A stretch of DNA of 64,000 bases, taken from the NCBI GenBank assembly GCA_051453625.1, contig JBOZIK010000001.1:28086044-28150043 (forward strand), given 5' to 3'. A program made the position numbers and the translations under genes. Each line of letters opens with the position of its first letter. Position 1 is the stretch's first letter. Source of the stretch: Welwitschia mirabilis (taxonomy: Eukaryota; Gnetophyta; Gnetopsida; Welwitschiales). A model generated the notes under the pieces. That model did not search any database, was not told the origin of the DNA, and saw only the letters and a list, made by a program, of their open reading frames with translations. Of the stretch, positions 1-11,614 are shown in pieces.

Positions 1-1128
1 ATCTATGTTTAAGATTTTCATAAAGATGGTTGCAATGCATATTTGTACTTATAATTCAACTATTCTAAAGATTGAATTTAACTTGCAACATCTAAAAAGC
101 TAATGATCTAATTACACATAATACACATTTATATAGTGGGATCAAACAAATGTCATACACTTAGAGAATAATTATGAAAGAGAATATGAAAATTTACTTT
201 AATAAAGTAAATAATATATTATTTTAGGGCTTTGATTTAAAGGAAATAAAATTAAACAATTTGAAGATTAAGTTGGAAAGCAATGTAATGAAATGAAATG
301 AAATGTAGAATAATAAATGTAATTCTAATGTAACAAATTAATTAAACTTTTAATATACTATTACTAGATTGGTCCTTGTAATCTTTTTTAATTATAAATT
401 CATGTCACTTAAATTACAATTAAGATACGATATAAGGAAGAGCAATAAAAAATTAAAAAATTTCAAATCAATCAAAACTTTTATTAATGAAATTGAATTA
501 CATCTACTTATGACAATAACTCCTTAATAGCAAATTCATTACCTAACACTAAGATGATCCTTTTTACAAGTAGGATGGATTTCCTTACCTCCAACAATCT
601 CCAATCATCATAAGAATGTAGATGATAAAATATGATTTTGAATAAAATCCTGAAAGGATCTATTTATAAGTTAGGATAGATCGCTAAAGGATGTAAAAAA
701 AGAGGTATGAGTTAGATCCACCCTTTCATAATAATTGAATTAAGTTTACAAATTATTTTGATTTTCATCCATCATGTCATCCCCATGACATATAGGACAA
801 CACTCCATCTACTAACTAAAACTTAGCATGTGTCAAAAATGCTGACTATCATCTTGATCGTCATTTCCATGACATAGAGGAAAGTCATACTTTTCTATCT
901 ATCATTCCCTCTGTCATCTTCATGACATGAAGAATGACCATAATACCTTTATCACATTGCTTTGGTTGATCATTATTTCAAAATAGCTTCTTATGTTGGA
1001 GACTATTGCAACTTTTTGCCTAGATGAAAGCCTTATATAATTTCCATAAATCATTGAAAAAACCTGTCAATAGGACTTGAAAATATACTTCACAAGTGTA
1101 GTAAATAGGTCAAGTTGGTATTACAACA
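1..1128 (-). repeat. Partial gypsy LTR (3' LTR of Gypsy-1 or of an adjoining copy)
   Basis: The right edge ends in ACAACA, the complement of the TGTTG start seen in the other gypsy LTRs here. It is preceded in the element sense by a degraded polypurine tract (AAGTGAATAACTA). The body aligns by eye with the LTRs at 10374-11614, 28727-29971 and 51557-52646, including the region rich in GTCAT-N4-ATGAC stem-loops (775-790, 860-873, 912-927). Other family LTRs are about 1.05-1.25 kb, so only a little is missing at the left. It is clearly diverged from the 5' LTR at 10374. Confidence 0.72.
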
Positions 1129-3020
1129 TAGTTATTCACTTAGAATTTATCATTCCATGATTAAGTAAGTGAATAACAAGTTATGAGTCAACTAATGAAA
1201 AGAAATTCAAAACATGTATATAATTTAGAATTAAGAGTATAACATGTAAAATACATCTATAAAAAGGCATAAGTAAAATTAATGTATATTATCAATCATT
1301 TATTTTAACATCATAGAATACATTTGATTATTTGATTTATAAATTATGTAATATAAGTGTCTATCCCCTTTCACTATATGAGCAAGTTGTCTTAAGTTGT
1401 ATAAATCTTAAAGAAAAGGTAACTTAAGTAAGATTTTATGATTGCAATATTAAGTAATAGAAGAGGTTATCAAAAGAAAGATTATTAAAAGAAAAGAACG
1501 TATTACTATCATGCAAAAGGATAGTCAAGGTAGAAGTTAATTTGATTTTATGTATAATAATCAAGTAATGCAAAATAGAAAATGACAAAGTCCTAAACAT
1601 TATTTTGGAAGAGGTGAGAAAATTGAATTTGAAAAGATAAACTTATAAACTAAGGCAAGATAGGAAAAAAAAGAAAACATAGAACATAAATAAGATTAAC
1701 TCTTTATCTAAAATTCAAACTTAGCAAGACTTCTTGATAAGGGTTATAAAGTTACTTGATATAGAAATCTATGATTCAATGTAGAACACCATAAAGTACC
1801 ATTTGAAAGGGTAGTGATATCGACAATATCTAATTAGTATGTTTATCAAGATATCAAGTCATGTTTGGACTATAATTCAATTCATTTTTAGCTATGACAA
1901 CCATAGTACTTTGATAAGATATCATCTAATAATTAATGTATTCATATGCTCTCAAATTCTATGTCTTAGAGTGATGGGCGTTTTTAGTCAATGGGGTGTT
2001 GAACAATACCATTCATCATAATAAAGGAAGTACAACCACTATAAAGAAAATAAGGAGTATTAAGCCAAAGTTATATCATGGCTAACTAATTCTCTAATGG
2101 AGTTCCCATAACTATCATATCATGCTGCCAAAGGTCCCTCTTAAGAAAATTTATCCTAGTACATTTAGGGTAGTATATCATAGTATAATTATAAGAGGGG
2201 AATTCATTTTATTTTCTTTATATTTATTTTGTTTTTATTTTTCTTTTTTTAATATTTCCCTTTTTCCTTTTATTTTTTTATTCTTTTTCATTGACTTAGA
2301 CTTTTATTTTTGACAACATTGATTAATAATTGAAATAATAAGGTAATAAAGTATATAACTGAAAGCAAGCATCAGATTAACATAATTGATATTTTACTAT
2401 AAAAAAACCAATGTGATTAATTGTAGATATTGGAATATCTTAAGATTAAATGAATCCAATCTTTATCACATGAAAATCCAAAGTAAAGAATTATTTAATC
2501 CTGGTAATACCTATGGAAGTCAAACATAAATCAAGTTAAAAATGATCGAGTAGTCTCATAACTTAAATTAAGAAATAAATATAAGAAAGAATCTACTTGA
2601 TGGCCAAGGAAAGATCTTTCTTTTTACAAAGAGGATCTTCCAAGTTAATTACTTCTATCATGTTCAAGATATAACAATAATCATTTGAAAATTTATAAAG
2701 TTTTAACTTTTATCCATTTTCTATTTGAATTTTGTAAGTTTTAAGATTAAAGATTTTAATAAAGCCATTATAATATATTATTTCTACATTATAAGTACCA
2801 AGCCATTTAGAGTTTAGCTTGTTATTTATAAGATGTAATCAAGTATTACACAAAAGCACAAATTAATCCATGTCTATAAGTTTAGTAATTTTATCCTTGA
2901 TTATAGGCTCAATGACAAGATTAAGTAAAGCTTTTTATTAGAAAGGGTAAAGTTGAAAACTAATGATCAATGGCTTATTATAAGTATTATTTAAGAAAAT
3001 GTAGTTTAATCTAGAAAAAA
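1129..3020 (-). mobile_element. Gypsy 3' non-coding region plus integrase C-terminal remnant, copy a
   Basis: Next to the LTR lies a long non-coding stretch with a landmark block at about 2010-2170 that recurs at 3775-3940 and, on the plus strand, at about 56660-56825 and 58950-59105. At about 2590-2850 the minus strand reads as a broken integrase C-terminal domain (residues like KLNSKWLGTY followed by a KIFNLKTYKI-like segment), the usual K.KSKW..P pattern before the end of pol. The frame is interrupted. The same two blocks occur again about 1.76 kb to the right, so this is one of two 3' ends lying head to tail. Confidence 0.6.
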
Positions 3021-4330
3021 TCTAAAAGCCAACAATCACAAGAAAAGTAGTAAAAAGGATAGAAAAAATGTAGAAAGTGAAAAATTATCTTGAAAAAATG
3101 ACCATTGTGGAAAAAGAATCACGGGGAAAAAAGGGGTGTAAAAATAGAAGAAAATACACTAAGTAAAAAGAAGTAATGCTCAAAGACTTCTCAAATGTGC
3201 TCAAATTCATGGTAAAATAAGAACTGAAACTCATTAGATCATTGAAATGTATTAAAAATATAATAATAATTCTCTATATAAATTATGAAAAACATCAATA
3301 ACAAACTACAAAATGATTAAATTCATAATAGTATGCTAAAAAGGGATGGTAAATAACTTTGAAAAGTCTAATAAAATAACTAAAGAAAAACAAAATAAAA
3401 ATGGACAACTAGGAACATAAAGAATATTACTTAGTTATCCTAAATTCCAACCTAATAAATTTCCTTAATAATAATTATAAAATCACTTGGTAAAAAATTC
3501 ATGATAATATGTAAGAACTCATGAAGTACCCCTCAAATAGGCAATGATTATGATGATGTCAAGTATATCTAATGTTATCAAACAATGAATGATGAGGAAA
3601 AAAAACTATTAAAACATGAACTTACAAGTTATCATATCAAAATAACACTAGAATCCAAAAAAGTATAATGATCATATCAAAGTACTTGAAATAAATAAAA
3701 GGTGTTCAGAAAATAAGCATTTCATCTGATGATACTTGGGACATCATTAAGGCCCTAGCCTTTAAGTAAAATTATATTCTACCATGATGAGGGGAGTGCA
3801 ACCACTATCAAAGGAGTAATAATCCATACAGCATAACCTACTGATTCCCAAGTGAAGTTCCCATAGCTACCCTATCACACTACTAAAGGCCTGTCCTAAG
3901 AAAATTTTCCCTAATGCACTTGTGATAAGACATCATAATGGTTATGTTTTATAGATATAATATGAAAGAGCATGACCTCTTTTCTTTTTTCCTTCTTCTT
4001 TTTTTTTTTTATTTTTTTAAAAATACAATCCAAATGACCAAGTATTTGTAAGGATAAAAGTGAAGTAGTGAGATGGGTAATAAGTAAGGACATGAAAAAA
4101 TAAATAATTATTTACACCATTAAAAGAGAACAAAAGAACCAAGACACCTTCCTTTAAAATGAAGTTCATAGACATAAAAATTTCTTAATATTGGATGAAA
4201 CTAATCTTGTCATTTAAAATACCCAAGTAAAATATTACTAGTTATGTAAACTTCATAAAGTAAATACATAAGTCAAATTAAATATATTCAAGTGAGAAAA
4301 TGATGTTTACCAAAGGAATGTATTAAAATA
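3021..4330 (-). mobile_element. Gypsy 3' non-coding region, copy b
   Basis: This repeats the landmark block of copy a (3775-3940) at the same distance, about 570-580 bp, from its integrase C-terminal remnant. A segment near 3510-3570 (GATTATGATGATG) matches the complement of 57010-57075. No LTR separates it from copy a, so the LTR-proximal part of this copy has been lost or replaced. No protein-coding potential was recognised. The left boundary is approximate. Confidence 0.55.
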
Positions 4331-5800
4331 AATTTAGACAATGGCAAGAGGAAGGTCCTTCTCTTTAATAGGGGCTTCCAATACAAGTGGTTCTATCATG
4401 TTGAAGGTTTCATCAAAAGATGACTCATAAAGTTTTAATATTTCTTCATTAACTTTTTAAATATCTCTAGTGTTTAAATTAGAGATTTTAATTGAGTCAT
4501 TTGAATGAAATTTTCCTATAAAATAAGAAGTTAACCATTTAGATGTTAACTTGTTGTGTAGAAGATGTACTTAGGTGTTATATATAAATACAAGTTAACA
4601 AGGTTCAAATTACTTATAAATAATCTTTTTATGATCTCTAAACTTGGATTGGGATTTTTAAATGAGTTAACGATGTAGGGTATGAGTACGTTTTTCATCT
4701 AAATGATCAAGTAGAGCTAATCAAGTTCTAAGATTTTCATTCAAATATACAAGGTTAAGTTGATAAGTGAATCAATAGGAATTATAAAAAACATTAAATA
4801 GAAAGATAAAAACTTTTTCATACATAAGTTCATATGGTAAAAAATCTAGAGAGTTACACCAAGTGATATAGTAAGCCTAAAGAACACTATTAACTTTGAA
4901 GAACCATATTTTCCTATTGATAGAAACTAATTTTTGGAGCATACTTTTAACTTCTATATTTGCATTTTTGGCTTAGCCATTAGTTTATGAATAATACGCA
5001 CATGTAACTATATGTTTAATACCAATGGATAAAAGAAGTTTTTAAAAAAGGTAATTAATGGAATGAGTTCCCTGATCACTAATAATTATTTATGAAAAAA
5101 AAAGTTAAAATATTTTAATTCAAACCAAATTGCAAATAGCTCGAGCATCATTATTGGTAGTAGGAATAGCTTCAACCACTTAGTAACATAATCAATAGCC
5201 ACTAGGATGTAATTTTTGTTATAAGATGGTGATATAATAGGGTCCACAAAGTCAATTCCAAAAAAAAACAAAAGGTTCACATTTAAGTATAAGTTTGAGG
5301 AGCATATCTTAAGAATGACTTAGGCTACCATAATGTTAACATGCATTACACCTTCTAGNNNNNNNNNNNNNNNNNNNNNNNNNNNNNNNNNNNNNNNNNN
5401 NNNNNNNNNNNNNNNNNNNNNNNNNNNNNNNNNNNNNNNNNNNNNNNNNNNNNNNNNNTACACCTTCTAGTAAAGTCAAATGAATCCTTAAAACGGATAG
5501 GCTAATAGAAACCAAAGTAAAGAATTTTTATTGTAGTTTTTTAGCCACTCCATTATGATAAAGTTTTAGAATTTCTAAGCTTTTCCACTCAGACACATAC
5601 TAACACATGGTTTAGTCTTTGCATCTTCTATAAATATGGGGTTCATTCCACTTATAGTCACTAATCCTATGGAGAAAATATTTTCATTGGTTATGGTTCC
5701 AACGCTGAGGTGCTTTCATAGTAACAAGGTAGCTCATGATATGAGCATACCAAGAAGTAGGATGAGTAAAAGAGATGGCATAAAATTTCTTAATCACAAA
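4331..5800 (-). pseudogene. Gypsy-1 integrase (broken)
   Basis: In coding order there is an N-terminal zinc-binding region at about 5800-5459, where the frame contains NYLVT-like and CVSEWKSLEILKLYHN-like segments. The catalytic core at 5280-5086 includes GIDFVDPI and YILVAIDYVTKW, the segment around the first catalytic Asp of Ty3/gypsy integrases. A C-terminal domain lies at about 4580-4345 (KLTSKWL, then KISNLNTRDI). The enzyme would join element cDNA to host DNA. A 100-N gap (5359-5458) lies between the zinc region and the core. Stops and frame changes show it is dead. The distal catalytic Asp and Glu region (about 5080-4800) is too degraded for me to read with confidence. Confidence 0.72.
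5359..5458. other. Assembly gap (100 N) with overlapping flanks
   Basis: The 12 bases TACACCTTCTAG stand both immediately before and immediately after the Ns. This is what two unmerged overlapping contig ends would look like. The true gap may therefore be zero or negative in length. Confidence 0.9.
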
Positions 5801-6059
5801 GAGTTATTCATTAGGAAAGGAGTTATTTATGGGAATCACATCATGAAAAAAGTGAGTTGAGATGGGTAATTAGAAACATTATTATTTTTTCCAGTCTTAT
5901 AAATGACAGTGATATTAAATTCTTACATAAAAAGGATCCATCTATTAAGTTTAGCACTAAAATATTTCTTAGTCATAAGATAGTAGATGGCTACATGATC
6001 TGTGTAAACATTGATGTGAAAGTTAAAAAAATAATGTCGAAGATGATCAAGAAAAAATA

Positions 6060-7150
6060 TTATGGCAAGCACTTCTCTCTTGGTAGTAGTATAGTTAGAT
6101 TGGACTTAGGATAAAGTTTTACTAAGATAGGAAATGACTTTAAAATCATTTTTATATTTTTTACCATGAACCCCATCCATTGTAATGTTGCTTTCATTAA
6201 ATAAAAGTTTAAAACCCTTATTACAATTAGGACTCGTAATAATAGGTTTAGAAGAAATATCTTTCTTAAGTGTATCAAATGTAAGTTAACATGACTTATT
6301 CCAACCAAATTTACCATATTTTTCAAATAAGGTATAAAGTGATTTATAAATTTTGACATAAGCATAAATAAAAAAATGATAGAAACTAGAATGGCTAAGA
6401 AAAAATCTAACTTATTTGACATTAGTTAGAAAGCTAAGGTTTTTAATGATATTACCATTTGTAGAATTCATCTTAATTTCTTCCTTTGAAATGTGATATC
6501 CTAAAATAATTTCATGATTGATAAGGAGAAAACTCCTTTCCTAACTCAAATGTAAGCCACTCTCTATACATTTATTCAAAAAATTCTCTAATATTTTTAT
6601 GGTTTGTTCAAAGGTTTCATCAAATATGGAGAAGTCATTTATAAAGATTTCAATAGAGTCATCTATCATATTAGAAAAGACCCCTATCATAGCTCATTAG
6701 AATGTTCTAGGAGCATTGTATATTCCAAAGGGCATTTGTTTAAATGCAAAGGTTCCAAAGGGTAAGGTAAAGGTTGTTTTGGCTTAGTCCTTACTTATTA
6801 TGAAAACTTGATTATAACTACTATATCCATCAAGAGAGTAGTAGTAGGCATGACCTTGGATTCTATCAAGTACTTGATTAAAAAATGGTAAAGAATAATG
6901 ATCCTTTTTGGTAACCTCATTAAGTTTTCTAAAATCAATGCACATTCTTCATTTCCCCCCTTCTTTGGAACTACTATCAAAGGGCTAATTCACTCACTAT
7001 CATATATAGCATATATAATTCTAAAACATTCATAAGTTTAATAATTTCATTTTTAACTATTTGATTAAGGGCCATGTTAAGCCTTCTTTGGGTTTGCCTA
7101 ATAGGTTTAGCATTATCTTCAAGGTAAATCTTATGTTGGATTATGTTAGA
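6060..7150 (-). pseudogene. Gypsy-1 reverse transcriptase and RNase H (broken)
   Basis: From about 7150 downwards the minus strand gives, in order: a HKIYLEDNAKPIRQ-like entry, VVPKKGG (about 6974-6954), a short LNK/DH segment, SLDGYSSYNQV, TTFTLPFGTFAFKQMPFG, the catalytic strand as IFINDFSIF (6629-6652), and GLHLS. RNase H follows at about 6440-6060 (ITSPN, YLSKTLS, NYTTT). These are ordered landmarks of Ty3/gypsy pol. The catalytic FxDD has become F-I-N-D, so one metal-binding Asp is lost. Several stops and frameshifts interrupt the frame, for example just before VVPKKGG and in QMPFG..NAP. Function in life was copying element RNA into DNA. Confidence 0.85.
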
Positions 7151-7567
7151 AAGAATGGCAGTTAAGTCTTTATGAGTTTAAGCAAAGGAATCTTCTTTAG
7201 AAATTAAGAGTGAGATCAAGATAAATTTTTATTAAGAAGTCAGATAGTTACTTATTATCAGGGATTTCTTTAGATTGTCAAATAGAAAAATTAATTTCAA
7301 ACCTTCAAGTAATTTCTTAAGTTATAAGTTGGAATTTTTAACTATTGTCTCCTCTATTATGGGAATGAAAAATGTGGAATGAAACTCTACAAATGCTTTT
7401 CTACCAAGTGAATATGTTGAGTTTCTTCCCATTTAATGTATTATTTATTCTCAAAGTTAAGACAATGTGTTTTAGTTGGGTTATCATATAAAGTTGGTTT
7501 ATGTAGCATGATTAATCTCTCCTCAATTGGTCGATATTGTAAAAAAAAATTTTGGTTTCAATTATTT

Positions 7568-7965
7568 TTATAGCTCATCTCTTATGTTCTTTTCAATGGC
7601 ATCAAAAAATAAAATGGTAAACTTTTTATTACCTATATGACATTTCATCATCCTAGTTTGTGTGTCAATAATACAATGGACAGTTGTACAAAAGGATCCT
7701 TGTAAGAGAAGTGGATAACCTCCATCATGTTCTATGTCAATGATAGTCACATCTATAGGGTAAAAGGCTTCCTTAATTTCCATGACTAAGTCCTTGATAA
7801 TCCTTAATGGTTTCTTAATTGAAGTATTAGCCAATTCTAAGATAATTCATGTACATTCTATTTTGTTTTTTATTCCAAGTCTCTTACATATGTGTAAAGG
7901 CATAATGTTTACACTAGCTCCTATGTCAATTAAAGCTTTTCAAATTCTTTTATCTCCTTCTAAGG
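7568..7965 (-). pseudogene. Gypsy-1 retropepsin-like aspartic protease
   Basis: Reading leftwards from about 7960 the frame gives ALIDIGASVNIMPLHICKRL, which holds the active-site D-[IT]-G-A-S motif of plant Ty3/gypsy proteases. It continues as a LANTSIKKP..II.DLV segment, and then YPLLLQGSF.TT...IDTQ, the counterpart of the P-[IL]-[IL]-L-G-R-P-F motif. The last 88 codons (7834-7568) are open, and the upstream part is separated by one stop (about 7850). The catalytic Asp is retained. It would process the Gag-Pol polyprotein. It is the best-preserved coding segment of this element. Confidence 0.85.
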
Positions 7966-8049
7966 TGATACTCATAGTTGTGGTTCTAGACTCATTAAAT
8001 GTAGGACACCTTTTTATGACTAAGTTAAAAATAGATTAAAAAACAAAAT

Positions 8050-9914
8050 CTTTGGTAGGGATGGTACATTTTTATTTTCTTCTCACTAGGTTCTTTCATA
8101 ACTTAGAATATTTAAGGTTTTCTTGTAAGAGTTTCCAAAAAGATAAGTTGATGTTAACCTCTTGCATTAAGGTTTTTAAGTTTTTATTAAAGGTAAGATT
8201 CATATTTAATCAATCAAGTCAAGGAGTAGATAGTTTCTTACCTTTGTTTCTTTATAAAGAATTTTTAGTGGAGGTTTTAGTATGTGATGTTAATGGAAAT
8301 TTATATGAATTCAAAATTTCTACATCATCTTCTTCATTTACTTCATTGTTTTTGAAGGTTAAAATCTTAGAGTATGAGGTTTTGTATCATTTCTACTTCT
8401 TGTTACTACTTTTAAATCTTTCTGGACTTCATTTGGATTGGGAAAAGGTTGAAATGTGAGAAACCCTTATGAACTTTGATTAGAAAGCATTGTTTGTTGG
8501 AGAACATTCACTAATTTTTTAATGTTGATATTAGTCTTTTCTTGCACCTTTTTCATTTCTTCTATGGATTCTCTAAGTAGATTAATCTGATTTTATTGAA
8601 AATTAGGTTAAAAGTTTGAATTTATAAAACTATTTTCAAAGGCTTTCATTGTGATTGTTTACCTAACCTTTGTTGAAATTATGATTAGCTTTTAAAGTTA
8701 GTTGTTCTTTGGTTGAAAGCACAAAATTCCTCTAACATCCTTTTCTTATAATATGGCAACAAAGAATACCCTTTAGTTGGATGAGAGTTGTCTTTACAAA
8801 TTTTACAAGTTAAATTTGAATTTTCATCCTTTACTACCTTTACATCAATTATTAATTATTTGTACTTCTCTAGATAATAGTGAAATATCTAATTAAGTTG
8901 GTTGAATCATTTCTCTCTTCTTCCTTTTAAAGTTTGATCTCCTTTGAACATTTTATGATTTGGCCTACAGTTTGATTTTCTTTAGTGGATTTAGGCCAAG
9001 TTTAACTCATTTCTAATAGGTTTTTCAACACACTTCATACCTCTTCTAAGACTAAATCCAGCAAGATTTCTTCATAAGAAATATATATATATATTTGATT
9101 TGAAAATTCAACTCACTATAGAAATAATCAACTAACTTTTTCTTATGGTATTCATTAATAGGATTGGAATGACTAGCTATGATAAAAGTTTCATAAGCCA
9201 TGGCATAATCCTCATGATGTTATTGTTGAAAGTTGGTCTCTTCCTTTATTCATTTTCTCATGGAACTTTCACTTAAAATTAATTTGATAAAAATTTCTTT
9301 CACTTAACTCCATAACTTAATATTCTTATATGGAATGGTTTTAAGCCAAATTTTTATCCTTTCTTTAAGTGTGACTAAAAAAATAATCATGTAAGTATGA
9401 TTATTCATACATTTCTTATTATTTCTCAAGGTAATCACAATTTGTTCAATGTTAGCTAATTTTTGAAAAGCATTTTCCTTAGGTTCCCCTAAAAAAGTTG
9501 GATAAGCACTTAAGTTTCTTAATTCTACATCATCATTAAGAGGTAAAATAAAGGGATTTTAGATTTCATGTTTTCTATTAGTAATGAAATCTCAAAGAGT
9601 AACATTTTCATTTAAATTAGAAGTTCCTATTATGATTAGAGTACTAAACAAAGCAACATGCTTTTGGTTTGGAATGATTTTAACATATTTGAAGAAGAAA
9701 TCATATAATCTACTTCTATGCTACAATTTTCTTTTACATAGTCTAATGATAAAATAATAAAAGTAGAAAAATCTTCTTTTTTAATTCTTACAATTTGTGT
9801 ACCTAGGGTATGTGTACTTGGATTTTGCTTGTAGTCAAATAATCTTTCTCTAATGTTTTCTTCAATCAGGTTTTACTCTCTCTAATATTTCGTCTTTCTA
9901 CTAGAATTCACCAT
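8050..9914 (-). pseudogene. Gypsy-1 gag
   Basis: The start is taken at the ATG at 9914-9912, which begins MVNSSRKTKY followed by arginine-rich sequence, and homologous starts are seen in Gypsy-3 (45359). The body aligns by eye with the gag of Gypsy-2, -3 and -4. Near 8800-8760 the frame reads C-K-I-C-K-D-N-S-H-P-T-K-G-Y, a CCHC zinc knuckle whose last Cys has become Tyr. Gag forms the virus-like particle and binds RNA. Numerous stops interrupt it. The junction with protease near 8050 is a guess, since no clean stop or frameshift site can be identified. Confidence 0.72.
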
Positions 9915-10350
9915 ATCCCTACATGCTCAAATAGGAAATAAAAATCAAAATAAAAAATATTATACTATTATCCATCTAGTTGTGAGAATGATAGGAAGAA
10001 CAACAATCATAGTAACAGAAAATCAAACTCAAATAAAAATTACCAAAAATAGAAAATTTGACTATCATCATGGCTATCATGGGGATGATAAATAAGATGA
10101 TAATATTTTTATTACTTATCTAACAATAGAAAGAAAACTTGTGAATAAAAAAATAAATTTAAAAACTTAGAACTATTATTCCTAGTATCATGGATATGAC
10201 AAAGAGGATGATCAAGATTCTAAAAACTATGGAAAATGAAAATTTCTAAAATAATCCTACTAAAATAAAATACTATTTTAAATAAATATCATAAACTAAA
10301 ATTAAAGATACTTATCTAAATAGTGATAATCCTCTAGCTCCTTATGGCCC
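9915..10350 (-). other. Gypsy-1 5' leader, non-coding
   Basis: This stretch separates the primer site from the gag ATG. It is AT-rich without recognisable protein. It contains degenerate inverted repeats of the TATCAT..ATGATA kind (about 10068-10100), also found in the leaders of Gypsy-2 (about 28540) and Gypsy-3 (about 45410). Confidence 0.6.
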
Positions 10351-10368
10351 CTTCTAGCAATGGCACCA
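10351..10368 (-). promoter_or_regulatory. Gypsy-1 primer-binding site (tRNA-Asp type)
   Basis: The complement reads TGGTGCCATTGCTAGAAG just inside the LTR. Plant Athila/Tat elements typically have TGGCGCCGTTGCCGGGGA here, complementary to a tRNA 3' end. The match is good apart from C-to-T type changes at CpG positions. It lies a few bases from the inferred LTR end. Confidence 0.75.
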
Positions 10369-10373
10369 AAATA

Positions 10374-11614
10374 TTTTGATGTGAATTTATGCAATTCTTA
10401 AGTCTTTTAGGCAAAACATATAAATTTCAATACTTGCAAAACACACATACTAGGAGTCAATCCAAATGTCATAATTTATTGAAGGCACTAGGCTTAGAGT
10501 TAGAGAATTAATTTTATAAAAGTAATTTTTAGTTTTTTATCTTTTAATAAATAAAAGTAAATAATAATACAAAATGTAATATAAAATAAAAAGTGAAATG
10601 CAATGAAATGAAGTGAAAATGGGATGAGTTCTATTTGAACTCTTAGTTCTCCTATCATAAGAACTAGCTCTCTATAATTTAAATTAATTAATAATAGTTT
10701 ATTACTTATTCCTAACCAACGTGAACTATAAGATATGCCAAATATAATATAGAATACGAAATAAGAATGAAATGAAATAGCAATGCAAATCTAAACTAAT
10801 CAAATCAACCTTAACAAAGGTTGCTCTTATGATCTCAATAAATTATAGAACTATTACTAAACTATAACCAACTTAAATAATAAGAGACATAAACACAATT
10901 GAAGTGAAAAGAGTATTTGAATTGATTATAGAACTTTTACATCCATTTACAACAACGTAGTAGCTTCTCAATAGAGGATACTTAGCTTAACACCAAGGTG
11001 ACTTCTCTCCATAGCTACTATATGGACCTCTCATCCTTTCATATTCTATCACAAAAACATCAAGTATAGAAGATGAAAATAGAAGTGAAGGAAAGAAATG
11101 GTATTTATAATTTTACATTAAAGTTCTAGAAGCTTAACCCTAAAAGTTAGAGAAGAAAACTTTGTAGCTCAAATGAGTCAGATGACCTCATTATAAAGAT
11201 AATTCTTTATATCATTGAAAAAATATTATTTGTTCTCACTATTATGGGGATGACACTAGAGATGTTACTCCATGTTAAAAGATGATCCATCAGCCTCAAG
11301 CCCTATAGTCACCACAACCTCCATCCATGTTAGCAGTGTTATCATTCTACCTATCCTAGGATAATGGAGGGGATGGTAAACTTTTTCATCTTCAATCTAA
11401 AAGATAAATTAGTCTTTTGCATAATACATCCTTCTTTTAAAGTATGAAGTATCAGAATAAACTTTAGAATCCTCCAAATATGCTAAGAATTCATGTTTTG
11501 ATGATTATCCTACCAGTTCTCCATAATTATTAGTATTGCATCCAAACCTATATAAAAGTCCTACAAACGCACTCAAAATACACCATCAAATTCCTACAAA
11601 TTAGTATCACAACA
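10374..11614 (-). repeat. Gypsy-1 5' LTR
   Basis: About 1.24 kb. In element sense it starts TGTTGTGATACTAATTTG (right edge 11614) and ends near TTTTG/CAAAA (left edge about 10374) beside the primer site. It matches the LTR at 28727-29971 in length and along its body. It joins directly to the integrase-side sequence of Gypsy-2, and the 5 bases beyond it are CCTAG. The partner target-site copy would be off the left edge. Confidence 0.82.

Larger units (their letters stand above)
1..11614 (-). mobile_element. Gypsy-1, degenerate Athila/Tat-like Ty3/gypsy retrotransposon, 3' LTR incomplete at the window edge
   Basis: Reading on the minus strand from right to left, I see a 5' LTR (10374-11614), primer-binding site, leader, gag, aspartic protease, reverse transcriptase, RNase H, integrase, a long 3' non-coding region and an LTR that runs off the left edge. 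This order (protease before RT, integrase last) is that of Ty3/gypsy. No chromodomain is seen, and the primer site resembles the tRNA-Asp type used by Athila/Tat elements. All frames carry stops. The right end is joined directly to the integrase N-terminal region of another copy (Gypsy-2), so Gypsy-1 is the younger, inserted element. The left part contains an extra copy of the 3' end, so assigning the terminal LTR to this same element is an inference. Confidence 0.8.

Noticed and set aside
775-927. CRISPR-like or regulatory RNA array
   Set aside because: The short hairpins are not separated by unique spacers of constant length, and the context is a plant LTR.
1839-2313. Two short plus-strand frames, the second T-rich and phenylalanine-rich
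   Set aside because: They lie in gypsy 3' non-coding sequence and low-complexity T-rich DNA, with no counterpart in the other copies.
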